From positions 1-64,000 of the forward strand of contig JAFISE010000163.1 of the NCBI GenBank assembly GCA_022560025.1: a stretch of 64,000 nucleotides of DNA, in the 5' to 3' direction. The notes under the pieces are model-generated. The model made no database searches, was not told the origin of the DNA, and saw only the letters and a list, made by a program, of their open reading frames with translations. Of this stretch, positions 33,801 through 44,324 are shown piece after piece. The position numbers and the translations under genes were made by a program. The DNA is from Stagonosporopsis chrysanthemi. Taxonomy: Eukaryota; Ascomycota; Dothideomycetes; Pleosporales; Didymellaceae. How positions within the stretch are numbered: the first letter of the stretch is position 1; every line of letters starts with the position of its first letter.

Positions 33801-34689
33801 GGGCATCGAAGATCTCGGGGTTCAACTGAACAGCTTTCTGTCCATACTCCAGTGCTGCAGGGTAGTCATGAGCAATGAATCTTTCATTAGCAGCGCGTTG
33901 CAAGCTCCTGAACTCAGGCCCCGGATCGGCAATGGGGCGAGGTCCTCTCTTCCCGCTCGGACGTCCAGGGTTCTTCTTGCCTCGCAACTGCTTTCGAGTT
34001 GGACCATGGAAACCGCCTTTCCCTCTACCTGGAGGCCTACCTCGCCGCCCTCCTCGAGTGCCTCGAGCGCTTACCTTGCCTCGTCTTGCTTTTGGTCTGG
34101 CGCGCTCTTCAACATAGCTTTCGTCAATTTCCATCTCATTGGGGTCGCCCTCGTCCTGCTCAGCATCTTCTTCGGAGTAGTCTGCGTCTATTTCCGAGTT
34201 GTCCCTCTCTTCTATTTCACGCAGCTCCTCAGCCTCCGCCAGCCTGCGCTCAAAGTCGCTTTCATCGGAGCTATCTTCGTAGTCCTGGAACAGCGAGTCT
34301 CGATATCCATCCGGCAGGTTAGGGTAGAGGTCTTCATCTCGGTTGCCGGGGGCGGGGATGTAGCCCTCGTGGACAACAGGCTGGTTGCTGACGAATGCCC
34401 TGTTGAAGGGGTCCTGGAATGTCGAACTTGTATACGGCTCGTTCAAATGCAAGTTCTCCACCGCGCTGAGCGGGATAAGTGGGGTCGGCTGCTGAAAAAG
34501 TTGCTCCGGATGGCTGTACTGCTGCGGATGAGGGAGTTGCACCGGGTATTGTGGCCTATGCTGCTGCGACAGAGGTGCCGACGAGCTGGGCCCGTCGTCT
34601 GAGAAGGTGCCCGCAAGTGGTAGGTATCGCGGCCTGTCTGGCGGTAGGTCTGAATCGTCCCATAGCTGATTCAGGTAGCCACCCGACAT
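30889..34689 (-). CDS. TFC4: Transcription factor IIIC subunit tau131 (Tfc4/Sfc4), TPR protein
   Basis: An intronless 1266-aa protein. Tfc4 is the TFIIIC subunit that contacts TFIIIB (Brf1/Bdp1) at tRNA and other Pol III genes. The ATG at 34689 is used because the longer frame starts at a TTG. Order: disordered Pro/Gln N-terminus; acidic stretch ~137-195 (DSSDESDFERR, DADYSEEDAEQDEGD); a very basic Gly/Arg/Pro block 198-251 with AT-hook-like RGRPPGRGKGG; then TPR arrays from ~260 (DYPAALEYGQKAVQLNPEIFDAHNIVAESYAAMGE) to the C-terminus (LYGHVLIAGGSYTAALNYYFRAFALTPHDAVLNLSIGTAYI). Length and order agree with fungal Sfc4. Divergent from the small secreted protein gene. Confidence 0.95.
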   Translation of the reverse strand: MSGGYLNQLWDDSDLPPDRPRYLPLAGTFSDDGPSSSAPLSQQHRPQYPVQLPHPQQYSHPEQLFQQPTPLIPLSAVENLHLNEPYTSSTFQDPFNRAFVSNQPVVHEGYIPAPGNRDEDLYPNLPDGYRDSLFQDYEDSSDESDFERRLAEAEELREIEERDNSEIDADYSEEDAEQDEGDPNEMEIDESYVEERARPKARRGKVSARGTRGGRRGRPPGRGKGGFHGPTRKQLRGKKNPGRPSGKRGPRPIADPGPEFRSLQRAANERFIAHDYPAALEYGQKAVQLNPEIFDAHNIVAESYAAMGEELKSIESLIIGAPTKRDPELWHLIIERIKKLDTTDHPTYTEEVKTAVVLQCLKSIIALDVTNYEARSLKLEIEARLGHVSKCVNLGTKMLKTLREHKQDPDTEVLKIMAMMGTSTPKQTKRHLSKIIEEFDQAIDVYTGPGRDPKTSDLDWELINIYLDLLDRTGNYDHALKRLKDLSRWKQGRRNETYWDEQKDDREFDIDDIPRRVEVFDFKRKSKSAKYGESLPLEIRVKMGLFRLRRSADDYAEATYHLEMLRPDDKSPDALMWDYLDLFRVIADALHSTGHDTEALRFYEPLLESNSGEMSLMSYLGLYTVYKNLGQPEKAQQIIPILVGWTADTVDDLAVLAKFFDVHDMPDEAMERADACYRNRGLVKLRRIGYSRLREIRSHYEDWRRKSRGNHGRKKNAMKKQRKLMKKAIAALDEEDEDETEGNMERPSLAPLKDRPAKGLFRTKRTASKPPKAQTFLPFDAQAKQDSTARPRTPEPKLLEGTGVPMNAIDHRLFRRKLQKLAEDNADDVTAARAQHREIVASFKTLDDVYEVAENGDEDAINTVFSVTRELIEEFSTFDLFYADKKEDFKGYFRRIGAGEIWKEAALMVLAVVANNVEDGETSPELHERPESPPQDFWGIHFDRWCDAFGRYALLLARNGDSTAAFSTLDIGLASNIFSRHLPYHRSLEITRLACALALDDSNQASNSIRWFLREYPFGSDLFRLYSCVNRLVSFPEGYATGPAHKVLMRYIKTMDYALLTPEQRTWYNFRSNERIATGQPGINATTLSSVKDHDPALFALYGHVLIAGGSYTAALNYYFRAFALTPHDAVLNLSIGTAYIQHAMKRLSENRQFQIQQGLSFVYRYFDLRTRTRSPLLRQEAEFNVARVWHALGLVAHALPAYERCIQLSGLVGREADDAMGEQEQGEGRYEDFATEAAFAVQSIYAVSGNFAAARQVTHDVLVLE

Positions 34690-35318
34690 GGTGATCAAGC
34701 TGGTCGCGTGTCCGTCAGCTGAAACTTTTGCGTTAGCGGTCGATCATGTCTACGGAGATAACTTTCGATGGTGTTGAAGAGCACGACCAGGATGCGCAAC
34801 GGCGCGTGGACGCTAGCAAGACCCTGAATACCTAAGCTTGCAAGTGAAGTCTGGAATGGCACCGAGTGCGAGAACAGCACTAGAAGCCTCCATGACTTGT
34901 TTGGCAGCGCGACAAATTTCCGATGTGCATCTGAATTTCTCAGCCCTATCAGCAACTCTGAGCTGCAGCACCGAGAATGACTGCCGCGGCAGCCTCATGC
35001 CCCCAAATCCTCCAACATGAAACGAACAGCGGTGCACACGCCCTTTCTAGGCCCATACCGGCCAAAGCCAACCAGATTATTGTACATCTCGCAGGTCATG
35101 TGTTGGGTTTTACATTGCGGCCGAAGCCTGCAGACGACGGAAGCGAAGTGCCGGCCTGTTCTTACATTGCCCGACTTGGTTCTTAGGTGCCGAATAGCAG
35201 TCTTAGCACACGACATAGCACAGTAGCGTCCCAGGGCAGGTTGCACAACATCTATATACCCCCAAGTCCCTTGACTTGCTATTCTCCACCCAGTTTGCCC
35301 CAATTCACGACCGTCGCC
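34690..35318. other. Divergent promoter spacer, TFC4 / secreted protein
   Basis: 629 bp between start codons. A TATA box for the plus-strand gene is visible (35252-35259). No gene seen. Confidence 0.55.
35252..35259 (+). promoter_or_regulatory. TATA-like box of the small secreted protein gene
   Basis: CTATATAC, about 65 bp before the ATG at 35319, on the coding strand. Confidence 0.45.
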
Positions 35319-35876
35319 ATGTTATTACAATGTCTGCTATGCGCGCTGTGGCTTGTGCACGGCGTGTTTGCACGCGCGCTTCCACCTACAGTACAAGAAC
35401 CTCTTATATCGACACAACAGCAGGACCATGCCAAGCCGGGACACATGGGAGTTATGATCGCCTACAAAAGGAGTGGGGAGGAGCACGAAGCGACATTTCA
35501 GTTCCTACTGCACCAGCAAATACGGGGTGCGTCTGCTTAGCACACCTACAATGCTTGCATGCTGACTAAGTTATCAGGATCCGTGCTACACAATGACCCT
35601 TGGCACGATACACGCAGAGCGGTGCGTTCCATGAAGATAGTGGCTGTGCTGGACATGGAGACAGCGGAGTCAGGGTCATTGGAGGAGCTTGCGGAGGTCC
35701 GATGTAGGATAGAACCTGAGTACAGCGTGGAGGAAGCCAGAGCAGCGACTGTTTCGGGTGTCGAATTAGGGGTCTGGCCGACGTTTGGCCTGGGAGATGG
35801 AATTATCAGCTTTGATCGATCAGAGTCGAGATGGTTCCTGGCAGGCAGATCAATCAAGAGCATCGAATGCTGGTGA
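35319..35876 (+). CDS. Small secreted protein of unknown function
   Basis: A 168-aa model from exons 35319-35526 and 35578-35876, with a 51-nt intron (GTGCGT donor, CTGAC branch, ATCAG acceptor) closing in phase 1. Residues 1-19 (MLLQCLLCALWLVHGVFAR) form a strong signal peptide. The mature part (ALPPTVQEPL...) has only two cysteines, one at the extreme C-terminus (ECW). It is acidic in the middle (METAESGSLEELAEV) and ends with GVELGVWPTFGLGDG and WFLAGRSIKSIECW. I do not recognise a family. It could be an extracellular structural protein or an effector candidate, with nothing in the sequence to decide. Confidence 0.65.
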
Positions 35877-35998
35877 AAGCCACAGAAGGAGGTCAGATAT
35901 CAGTCCTCGTGGGATGTTTACGGCAACGTGGGTATATTCTTGTATGCGGCAATCGTGAACCATGCAACTCCAGGCAATGCAGAACTTCCATGTCTGTG

Positions 35999-36640
35999 TC
36001 AGACGTTGTTATCTCCCTCATTCATGTTGGCCATCTCGTACTCGCCGCCGCCATCTCTCCCTCTCCCTCTCCCACTCCCTCGAGTCTCGCCGACGCCGTC
36101 GTCAGCAGCTGGCTTCGAGCTCTTGGTGCCAAAGTTAATCGGCCGCAGCTCACGCCACTGGCAGGCCCATACGCCGAGGGAGGTCATGATGGTCGCACTC
36201 ATCGTCTGAAGAGCCCACCAGAACAGATGTGATGGTATCGCGTGCGTGTATAAGGAGGTAACGATTAAGTGGATTAGGTGCACGGTGAGGGCGAAATCGA
36301 GGACCAGCTTTGAGCGTGCTACCAGTAACAGGATGAAGATGGCACTGCTGCACGTTAGCGCTGTAGCCCCAGGGGTAGTGAGTGCAGTCTACCTGGTCAG
36401 ACTGTTGAGTATCCAGACTAACCCCAGGGTCCAGCCAACGGTAGTGTCGCCGCGCAGCGTCTCCCAGCTGAAGAGCAGGTCCAGGCTGATCTCCTTGCCG
36501 GCTACCAGCGCCGTGAAGATGATGAGCACCGCGGCGCATGCATAGTACGCGAGCTGGAGGAGCACGATCTGGGACGCGATGCGGGTGGGTGAGAGGTCGG
36601 CGAGCGCACCGGGGCGTGGAGGGCGGCGTCGACGGGCCAT
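35999..36640 (-). CDS. SYS1: Golgi integral membrane protein SYS1
   Basis: A 198-aa four-helix membrane protein that recruits the Arf-like GTPase Arl3/ARFRP1 to the trans-Golgi. Exons 36640-36393 and 36347-35999; a 45-nt intron (GTAGAC donor) interrupts NSLTSSAIFILLLVARSKLV. The start MARRRRPPRPGAL and the segments QIVLLQLAYYACAAVLIIFTALV, RGDTTVGWTLGLVWILNSL, HLIHLIVTSLYTHAIPSHLFWW and WACQWRELRPINFG are diagnostic. The C-terminal tail is Gly/Arg-rich (RGSGRGRGRDGGGEYEM), as in other filamentous fungi. Divergent from COA6, 375 bp between starts. Confidence 0.93.
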
Positions 36641-37015
36641 GTGTGCGCGAACTGTGCGCCGTTGGTGTGTTATGACATATGGTGTGGTGCGGTGGGCGAT
36701 ATGCGTTCTTCAGGCGATGATGTTGCCTATTGCTCTTGCTGTCTGTCACCATCGGCGCGGCGCTTCCGCGATCGTCATACCGAAGCTTCGGGATTTGCTA
36801 AGCATCAACTGATTTCTGTGGACGCGACTACCAGTGTGAGCACCGCCAACCACATAGCTGATACCGAGCTGCTTTAAACGTACGTAGTGAGTATTAACAA
36901 GTAATGCCTCCCTTGCCCCCCGAGCCTTCTAATGCCTGCAGTAGGTTGAACGGTCGCTCCCAGTGCCTCCATCTCCATCCCGCCTCCGACTCCACACACA
37001 CTCTCTCTCTCCACC
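36641..37015. other. SYS1-COA6 divergent promoter
   Basis: 375 bp between start codons. A CT-rich stretch (ACACTCTCTCTCTCCACC) directly precedes the COA6 ATG. No other feature recognised. Confidence 0.5.
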
Positions 37016-37464
37016 ATGGCCTGGTTACCGTGGAGCTCTGACTCTTCTGAGGAGGGCGGCGTCAAGAAGACATCTGGCGGTGCCTTTGAATCGCCATCGC
37101 GCACAAACCGCAAGAAGTGCTACGAGGCGCGTGACACCTTCTTCGAGTGCCTGGACAAGAACAACATCCTCGATAGCATAAACACAAAGTCTGGGCGAGA
37201 GAAGGCCGAGACCTTCTGCTCGCAGTTTGACAAGGAGTTCGAGAAGAACTGCGCGCACAGCTGGGTGAGTGGCATGCTCTGCGCCATCACGTATCCTTTG
37301 CGCAAGTGCAGGTCCAGTGGCCAAACGCTGACAGATGCATGCAGGTCGAGTACTTCAAGAAACAGCGAGTCGTCAACTACCAGAAGGAACAGACAATCAA
37401 GAGACTGGAATCGCAGGGTGGAGAGATCACAGCACCACAACTGCCACTGCCGGGCCAGAAGTAG
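37016..37464 (+). CDS. COA6: Cytochrome c oxidase assembly factor 6
   Basis: A 122-aa mitochondrial intermembrane-space protein that helps deliver copper to Cox2. Exons 37016-37264 and 37345-37464; an 80-nt intron with GTGAGT donor, spliced to AHSWVEYFKKQRVV. The twin cysteine motif is complete: C35-x9-C45 and C68-x10-C79, the C-x9-C/C-x10-C pattern of COA6 and COX6B-like proteins. It also carries the usual RKKCYEARDTFFECLDKN block. No presequence is needed, because import is through Mia40. The C-terminal tail (LESQGGEITAPQLPLPGQK) is typical of filamentous fungi. Confidence 0.92.
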
Positions 37465-39142
37465 ACGATGCTCACGCTGCTCACGACCATGTACAACATG
37501 TACCATATGTAGATTACATCAATCATACTGCCTCCAAGAGGAGTTTCATTCGCTGCCAAGCCGAAACTACTCGCTGTTCAAGATCACATACAGGATCTGC
37601 AGATGAGCACGTTTGGAGCTGCACCGCACTTGCTCGGATCCTGCACGAGCAACCTCGGATCTAACAGATACTCACCAGGCACGCCGTCTCACTGGTGGAA
37701 TCTCACATGACTTGGACAAGTCTATCCCCTTCCGAAAGATGGGTGTATCCTTTTGGATATGCTGCTCGCTCAACCCTGTCTATCACCGAAGCCAAAATAC
37801 GTGCCTCGTGCTCTCCAGTTTATGGCCCAACAAAGCAGCTGATGTGACACTTACCACATACAACTCGAGCGTTGCCATGCAGCTAGTGCAGTTGGCCATT
37901 CCCTTCTCTGACACAGTAACGACCAAGTCCCATCTCCAGCACTGACACCGCGCGCACAGCTCGACTCAGCCATTGCGCCGAATCACAGAATCCTACCAAC
38001 CGCGATCGATCTTCACGACGACAGGATCAAGACCCTCCGGCCGGGCACGCTGCGCTGCACCAGCTACAAGCAGCATGGTGAAGCCCCGCCATCTTAGCTG
38101 CAGAATCGCGCAACGCAGCGCATCGCCAATCTACTTTCCGCCTGCGACGCATCGGGGATCCTTCGCGCTGAAAACCTGCATACACGCCGAGCCGCGAGCA
38201 GAAGTAACCTGCATACATGTATAGTACATGCAAGCCAAAAGGCACCTCGGCCTCTCATGACTATCCTCCCACCCAGCCGCGACACAGGCGAGATACTCCA
38301 TGTACGATCCCCCTTGCATCACGCCTGCGCTCAAGGCCCTGCCGTTTAGAGAACGTGAAAAACAAAAGCAAAGAGCAGATCTCTGACGTGCACAACGGCT
38401 GCGCAATACAGAGGTCTTAGATTCGCGCCGCCACGGCGCTGCCAGCAATGCCGATACAGGACAGGGCCACGACCCACTCCGACGGCCGACGTCTGGCTCA
38501 CAGCATCGATGCCGACGGCGCATCTGTGTCGGTGTCTGTGCAGGCAAAAGCAACGCCCACTCACGCAAGGACACGCGCCGCAGTAGTGCACGAAGCACAG
38601 CAAGAAGCAAGTCCCCAACGGCCACAACGGGTTCGCAATACACATGTCTTGCTTCTGCGCGCTCCGTGTACGTGTACAGTGGAGTGCGTGAATGCAGCAA
38701 AGCGGCGGCGCGCACGGTCGTCGTGTGTTGGGCGAACCAGTAACACGGTCCGTCGCAGCTCCAAGCGAAACTCAATCTGGACCGACTCGCAGCGCGCAGC
38801 GATAACCGAGATCGCAATCGCGGCCTTGCGGCGGCGCGCCGCCGGGGGTGTCACCGCTGGGTGAAGAGGATGGAATGTGCGGTGATGTCATGACTTGGAC
38901 TTTTGCGGGCACGGGGGTGAGAAAGGGTACAGGACGGGGAAAGACGGGTCACATGCGGGTTGCTGGGGGGGTTGGGTCTGATTGAATGTTTGTTTGTGTT
39001 TACCGATAATGTGGGTTGGTGTCGTGGTCTCGTGAATGTGTATGGTACGGTATGGTGTTGTGGGTGTCCTGCACCGACCGCAACTGAAGATAATACCATC
39101 CGTCCGTGTTCTCCGCCCATTTCGTCCAAAAAAAAAAAAGAA
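37465..39142. other. Intergenic, 1.7 kb, no gene seen
   Basis: Between convergent COA6 and the PARG-like gene. Overlapping Arg/Ser/Cys-rich frames on both strands (for example 38131-38817) have no motif. A weak internal duplication exists: CACAACGGCTGCGCAATACA near 38391 and CACAACGGGTTCGCAATACA near 38627. An A12 run lies just downstream of the PARG-like stop. Confidence 0.5.
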
Positions 39143-40089
39143 TTACACACGCGCTTGGTATCGCACAGGGAATATCGAGCTGGGGTCAAACTCCCTCCTG
39201 AACACCTCCAGATCGCTCATGGCCCCCTTTGCCGGCGGCCCCACCATCGCATTGTCAATCGCGAACACAATGTCTTGGAAGACGCCAAAGAACTCGTCGT
39301 CCTCGAACAGCAACGTCCGCCACATGCGTGCTACCTCTGTTGCCGGGTTCTTGAAAATGGGGCCAAGGCCGAACGCCCCAAGCACCAGGTTGCGGTGCCC
39401 GCAGTAGGATGCTATGCGCAGAACGGCCCGCATTTTCTCGCGCATCAGCTCCTTCTCCGCCGCGAAAGAGTATCTGGTGCCTGATTCGTCGAGCTTGGGG
39501 CGGCGCACAGGAGCGACGGATATCACAGGAAGCGACTGGATTTCGGAGAAGGGGGCGTAGTCTTGATCGGCGCCGCCCCTGAAAACAACTTTGGCAGAAA
39601 AGTCAGTCGACAGTAATCATGGAAAGAGAGGGGCTGGAGGCGCGTACAAACTTCTGGCGAATATATCCCCCCGCGCTGCGGTATTGGGTAGAAGTTCTCT
39701 TCGCGCCCCAATTGCGCGTTCCACGGCATAGTAAGAGCGTGCACAAGATTGCTTCTCCGCGCAAAGCACTCCTCTGGTGCAATGAGGCCAGACTCCCAGT
39801 CTCCGCCTGCTCGCTTCTCATTTGCTACGTTGACGACTGGAATTTTCTTGACGTTTGGGTTTGCTGCGCTCTGGTACCAGCCCAGAGCGTAGTTTACTGG
39901 ATCGCCTTCCATGACTGCCACTCGTGTTCGCTGCGCTGACCGGCCCTCTGAACTAGCTCTTATTTGTGAAGCATCGTGGTAGAGATAGGACGTCTTCGAC
40001 TCCTTGATGTAGTTTTTCCATATGTATGGCATCCATACTCGTTTTGCTTCTGCTGCTATCTCCGAAGGCTTGGATTTTGAAGGCGACAT
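39143..40089 (-). CDS. Microbial-type poly(ADP-ribose) glycohydrolase-like protein (PARG_cat_2/TIGR02452 family)
   Basis: A 295-aa macrodomain-like protein from exons 40089-39648 and 39588-39143, with a 59-nt intron (GTACGC donor) spliced to YSPEVFVFRGGADQDYAPF. The ATG at 40089 starts MSPSKSKPSEIAAEAKRVW; the longer frame lacks an ATG. Family hallmarks: a VVNVANEKRAGGDWESGLIAPEE-type ADP-ribose loop (here AGGDWESG), paired catalytic-type glutamates in APEECFARRSNL, and C-terminal RIASYCGHRNLVLGAFGLGPIFKNP. Members remove ADP-ribose from proteins. The canonical GGG of the loop is AGG here, a conservative change. Expected in nucleus or cytosol. Activity inferred from family only. Confidence 0.85.
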
Positions 40090-41431
40090 GGTGGGCTTGT
40101 TGTGAACAGTAACAACGAATGTATGTGAAGGGGTGTATACGAAAGTAACAATATAAATGTCGCTGTGTGAATGCCTCAATACATAGAGCGATGGACTAGC
40201 TGTGGGAGAGAGTGACCGATGGGCAGCGGGTATACAATTGACTTGTAACAGCTCGGGGACAAGGGCTGTATTTTACCTGTCCCAAGGGCGTGTGATTGAG
40301 ATCAGCTAAACATTAGCTTCAGATCGAGCCGCGAGCCTGCAAGGATCTGATAGATCTGATCCAGCGCATCTACGACCAATATGGCAATCGTCTGCGTGCA
40401 TCAAGCTTTGCCTTCTTTGTCTGAGCCGGGGTGTGAGATCTGGCTGGTGGTAGAGTGTTTGCGCACCACCTCACAGCTGCACGAGTCGTGTCCACCAGCA
40501 AGTGAAGAAAGGAATTGACTGCAAGGCATTGTGACCTTGCGAACCGGAAGCAACCGCATCTTGTAATACGTGACTCACTCCCTGATCCTTGGATAAGACC
40601 GTCAAACCCGCTCTCCCGCCAGGAACTTGAAGCCACAGGGCGCTCGTGTCGGGGCACGACAGACTGTTGGACAAGGATTCGCAGCAGGATCGATCAGACA
40701 GACCTGGACGCGATCTACGCATCGGTGCATGCAACTTAGACGAGATCTGGCGGCGTCTCGTCTGCCCGGATGACAGGTGCTGACCCAGGTTCTGCGGCAA
40801 AGAGATCCTGCACGAGATAGCGCCGCAGCTATAGCGTCGGCACTACGAGCCGGCCGCAGACTGCAGAAATGCACTTGTCACTAGTACGCAGGATCGATTG
40901 AATGCTGTCGGTATGGACCATGTCTTCGCTATCTTCCATACGTGGCACAGCAGCTTTCAGGTTGCGAGTGCTTCCGATAGAGCAACTGTAACAACGGCTG
41001 CTACTGGGAAAAGAGATTCTGTGTACGCTGTGGAGGCGTGCAGCAATGGCGGTCGAGATCGGGTGGCGCGCGTTCTGCGAGGTGCTTTTTGTTTGGCGGG
41101 GCATGGGGAGCTTCATTGACCAATAGGAAACCTGGCGAGGCCAAGTTGGTGGCCATCGGCTGCGGTTCCAGGGTATGAGATCTCGTGTAACTCGAATAAG
41201 GCCGTGGAGATTAGAGAGTGTTTCAGACCGGGCTCGGGTCGCACAACAGGCAGGTGATTGAGCAGTGCGCAATAGCAACGGCGAAGTTTGGCAATGGACA
41301 TGTTAGTGCGTCCGTGCGCAGTCACGCAGTTTCCCGTTTCGAAGTTTCGTCGACGACATTGATGGTGTTGTGCTTTCTACGCTCCACGGCAACGCTGCCC
41401 ACTGGTTGGTTTCGTCCTGCCAATTGCGTAA
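40090..41431. other. Intergenic, 1.3 kb, no gene seen
   Basis: Divergent spacer between the PARG-like gene and the mitochondrial Asn-tRNA synthetase gene. Several frames overlap without motif. A CCAAT sequence occurs at about 41119-41123. Confidence 0.5.
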
Positions 41432-43111
41432 ATGAGCCTACTGCTGCCCGTTCGAAGGGGCGTCCTTCCTGCTCAGCGATCTACACCATGGCGTGCTGTC
41501 GTTGCTCGGTCACATGCGCCGTTCCCTCAGTGTTCACGGCAGAACTCAACATTTTGCCCGAACAGCGTAGCTGAGCTGCTAAGGCCAGCTTCCCCGCTTT
41601 CGTCTGCTCCAACACGGGAAATGTCCGAGAGTGAGACACTCACCGTTCATGGGTACATTCGATCTGTCAGGAAGCAGAAGCGAATTGCCTTCGCGGTCAT
41701 TGGCGATGGCTCCACTTTGCAGACTGTCCAGGCCGTCCTCTCACCACGGTTAGCAGAAGAGTTAGTCTACTGAACGTATAGTCAAAACCTGAGCGCTGAC
41801 AGTGCTATTGACAGCCTATCGACTGGCGCTGCCGTGAAGGTGACCGGGAAGTGGACGCCCTCGCCAGGAGGAAAGCAGTCACACGAACTTCAGGTCGAAG
41901 ACATCCATGTATTAGGAGACAACGATGCCAGTACATCTCCGATCCAGAAAAAATATCAGACAGCGGAGTACCTTCGCACCGTCCCTCACCTCCGCCCTCG
42001 TCTACCCTTCAATGCTCTTGTTCTACGCTTGAGGTCCCTTGTCACGGCGCAGGTGACGAGCTACTTTGCCAAGAACGACTTCGTCCAATGTCATCCTCCT
42101 ATCATCACTTCATCCGACTGCGAAGGCGCAGGAGAAGTCTTTACCATCGAGCCAGCTGCATCTGAGGCTTCATCCGCGCCTGTACCCGGCTTGTCCAGTC
42201 CGCCAAAGAAATCACCTGACCCGTTCTTCGGCTCTCCTAAATATCTGACTGTCTCTAGTCAACTGCACTTGGAAGCATTGGCACAATCCGTTGACAAGGT
42301 ATGGACGCTATCTCCAACCTTCCGTGCTGAGAAAAGCGATACTGCCCGTCACCTAAGCGAGTTCTACATGCTTGAGGCTGAAGTGGCCTTCGTCGACGAC
42401 CTCAAAGACGTCATGGATGTGGTAGAAAACATGCTACGTTCCGTTGCGACCGAACTTCAGGCCTCGCGTGTAGGCCAAGAGCTTCTTGAAGCCCGAGCGC
42501 GGGATCAGAGTGAGGACGGCATGTCAGTGTCGCACAACGCGCTTGCACGACGATGGCAGGGGCTTGCTAACGGGCCGTGGCCGCGCATCAAATATGCTGA
42601 GGCGATACAACATCTGAAGGACGCAACAGCACAAGGCAAGGCAAAATTCGAGTTTTCGCCTGAACACGAAGATGGCCTACAAACTGAACATGAGCGCTTC
42701 CTTGCCGAGAACTTCGGTAACGGTGGCCCCATATTTGTTACGGATTACCCTCGATCGATGAAGCCGTTCTACATGCAGCCGTCCAACTCCTCAGGAACAG
42801 ACACAGTCGCATGCTTCGATCTGCTTGTTCCCGAGATTTGTGAGCTGGTGGGCGGTTCGATGCGTGAGCACAGGCTTCCGGAGCTTCAGCAAGCAATGGT
42901 GGACCACGGTCTTCGCCCAGCGGCAGCTGACAACAATGAAGCGGCGTCAGACGGGTCCTTGCAGTGGTACCTGGACCTGAGACGGTACGGCAGCGTACCG
43001 CATGGAGGATTCGGTCTAGGCTTCGACCGCCTGATCTGCTATTTGTCTGGAGTGCAGAATATCAGGGACGTCGTTGCGTTCCCGAGATACTACAAGAAGT
43101 GCGACTGTTGA
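41432..43111 (+). CDS. SLM5: Mitochondrial asparaginyl-tRNA synthetase
   Basis: A 541-aa class II aminoacyl-tRNA synthetase charging mitochondrial tRNA-Asn. Exons 41432-41760 and 41815-43111; a 54-nt intron spliced to RLAEDLSTGAAVKVTGKW. The N-terminus (MSLLLPVRRGVLPAQRSTPWRAVVARS) is Arg/Ser-rich without acidic residues, a mitochondrial presequence. An OB-fold anticodon-binding domain follows (LTVHGYIRSVRKQKRIAFAVIGDGS). Class II motifs are visible: motif 2 region LSPTFRAEKSDTARHLSEFYMLEAE, and motif 3 GGFGLGFDRLICYLSG near the end. Active-site text VGGSMRE is typical of AsnRS. First of eight co-directional genes. Confidence 0.94.
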
Positions 43112-44324
43112 TGCGCGGACCTGCATGCCATCTGCAAGGGCCTGCGGCCTTCGTGCGCCACGGCTGTGTCCGAAACATGTGTAGTCAACGCCTTATCCGA
43201 AGCAAGGTTTCGACAAGTAAAATTGTAAATCAGGTTGTACATTCTACGTTTATGTAATGAAAGGTGTCGGAGAACAACGCAACTTCCTCTGCTCAATGCC
43301 ATCGAGGTGTGACTATTTTATCTCAGCGTGCAACAGGCGCGTGCAGTCTGGCTCCGATGGATGATTTCGAGCGACTTGTGGGACACTTTGTGGACAGTCT
43401 GATTTTCAGGCTACAAATTCCAAGACACCCATCCACGGTAGATCAGCATGTCTGCTTAGATCACTATTTTTTCTTCACAACAGCGGTCTACGGTTGCCTG
43501 GTTACGACCTGCCCATGACCAGCAGATACAGTGGCAATCTCCATTGAGGAGAGTACGGGTGAAGTTTGAGTGCGGCTTCGGCGGTGCGGCGGTGCGGTCA
43601 CCAAGCCCGCCCGTGCAGAGTGGTGGGACTCAATTTCAGAGATTATCAGATGGTTATCAGATCTTTGCTCGCCGCCCGTCTTACTGCCTCGTATCGCCTT
43701 CCAGAGCTCCAGTAATTGTGCGAAACTTGTTTTGTATTGCAGAGAGCATTGCAGTGGGCTATAAGGTAGAGGATGTAGTCGGGTTGGAAATACCAGTCCG
43801 AGGCATGATGTTTGCAAACGAAGATGGCTGCTGCTTATCAGATCCCTTCGTCCAATCCTAGCACTTTGTTCCCCTCATTCCCGGACGGTCACTCCTCCGG
43901 GAGCTATTGCTGGCGATGATGTATGTCCGCGGCAACACTCCAGTTATCACAAGCTGTCATCACCTTGCGCACAACACTGCGGCCATGAGACTTGATGGAA
44001 AGCGCAAAAAGTGCATTGTAGGGCAGCAATGAGCGACCTCAACCCGTAGACTTTCGCAGCCTCTCAGATCGTACAATGCTGCACCTCGGGACATCGAGTT
44101 TTACTTGACAATTCGTGAGGACCGTGCGCTCACTAATATCTCTCAGCATCTTGCATCTGGGCCTACGCTCAAAAGAAAGTATCGGCCCTGGACCGCGGTC
44201 ACTGTGCCATCACCACACCTCGACAGCCAAATTCTCGTGCGACCGGTTCAGTTCCTCCTCCCGCCCTCGTCTCGCCCATTGAATCGCCAAACTGGAATCC
44301 ACCGTTGTTACGCCCGGCCAGATC
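43112..44324. other. Intergenic, 1.2 kb, no gene seen
   Basis: Only short conflicting frames (43264-43518, 43544-43861, 43488-43817). No motif, and composition is typical of spacer. Confidence 0.5.

Noticed and set aside
33655..34602. 315-codon plus-strand frame
   Set aside because: Antisense to the TFC4 N-terminal coding region, which has clear TPR and acidic blocks.
38131..38817. 228-codon minus-strand frame in the COA6-PARG spacer
   Set aside because: Starts without ATG support, Cys/Arg/Leu-rich, and conflicts with equally good frames on the other strand; no motif.
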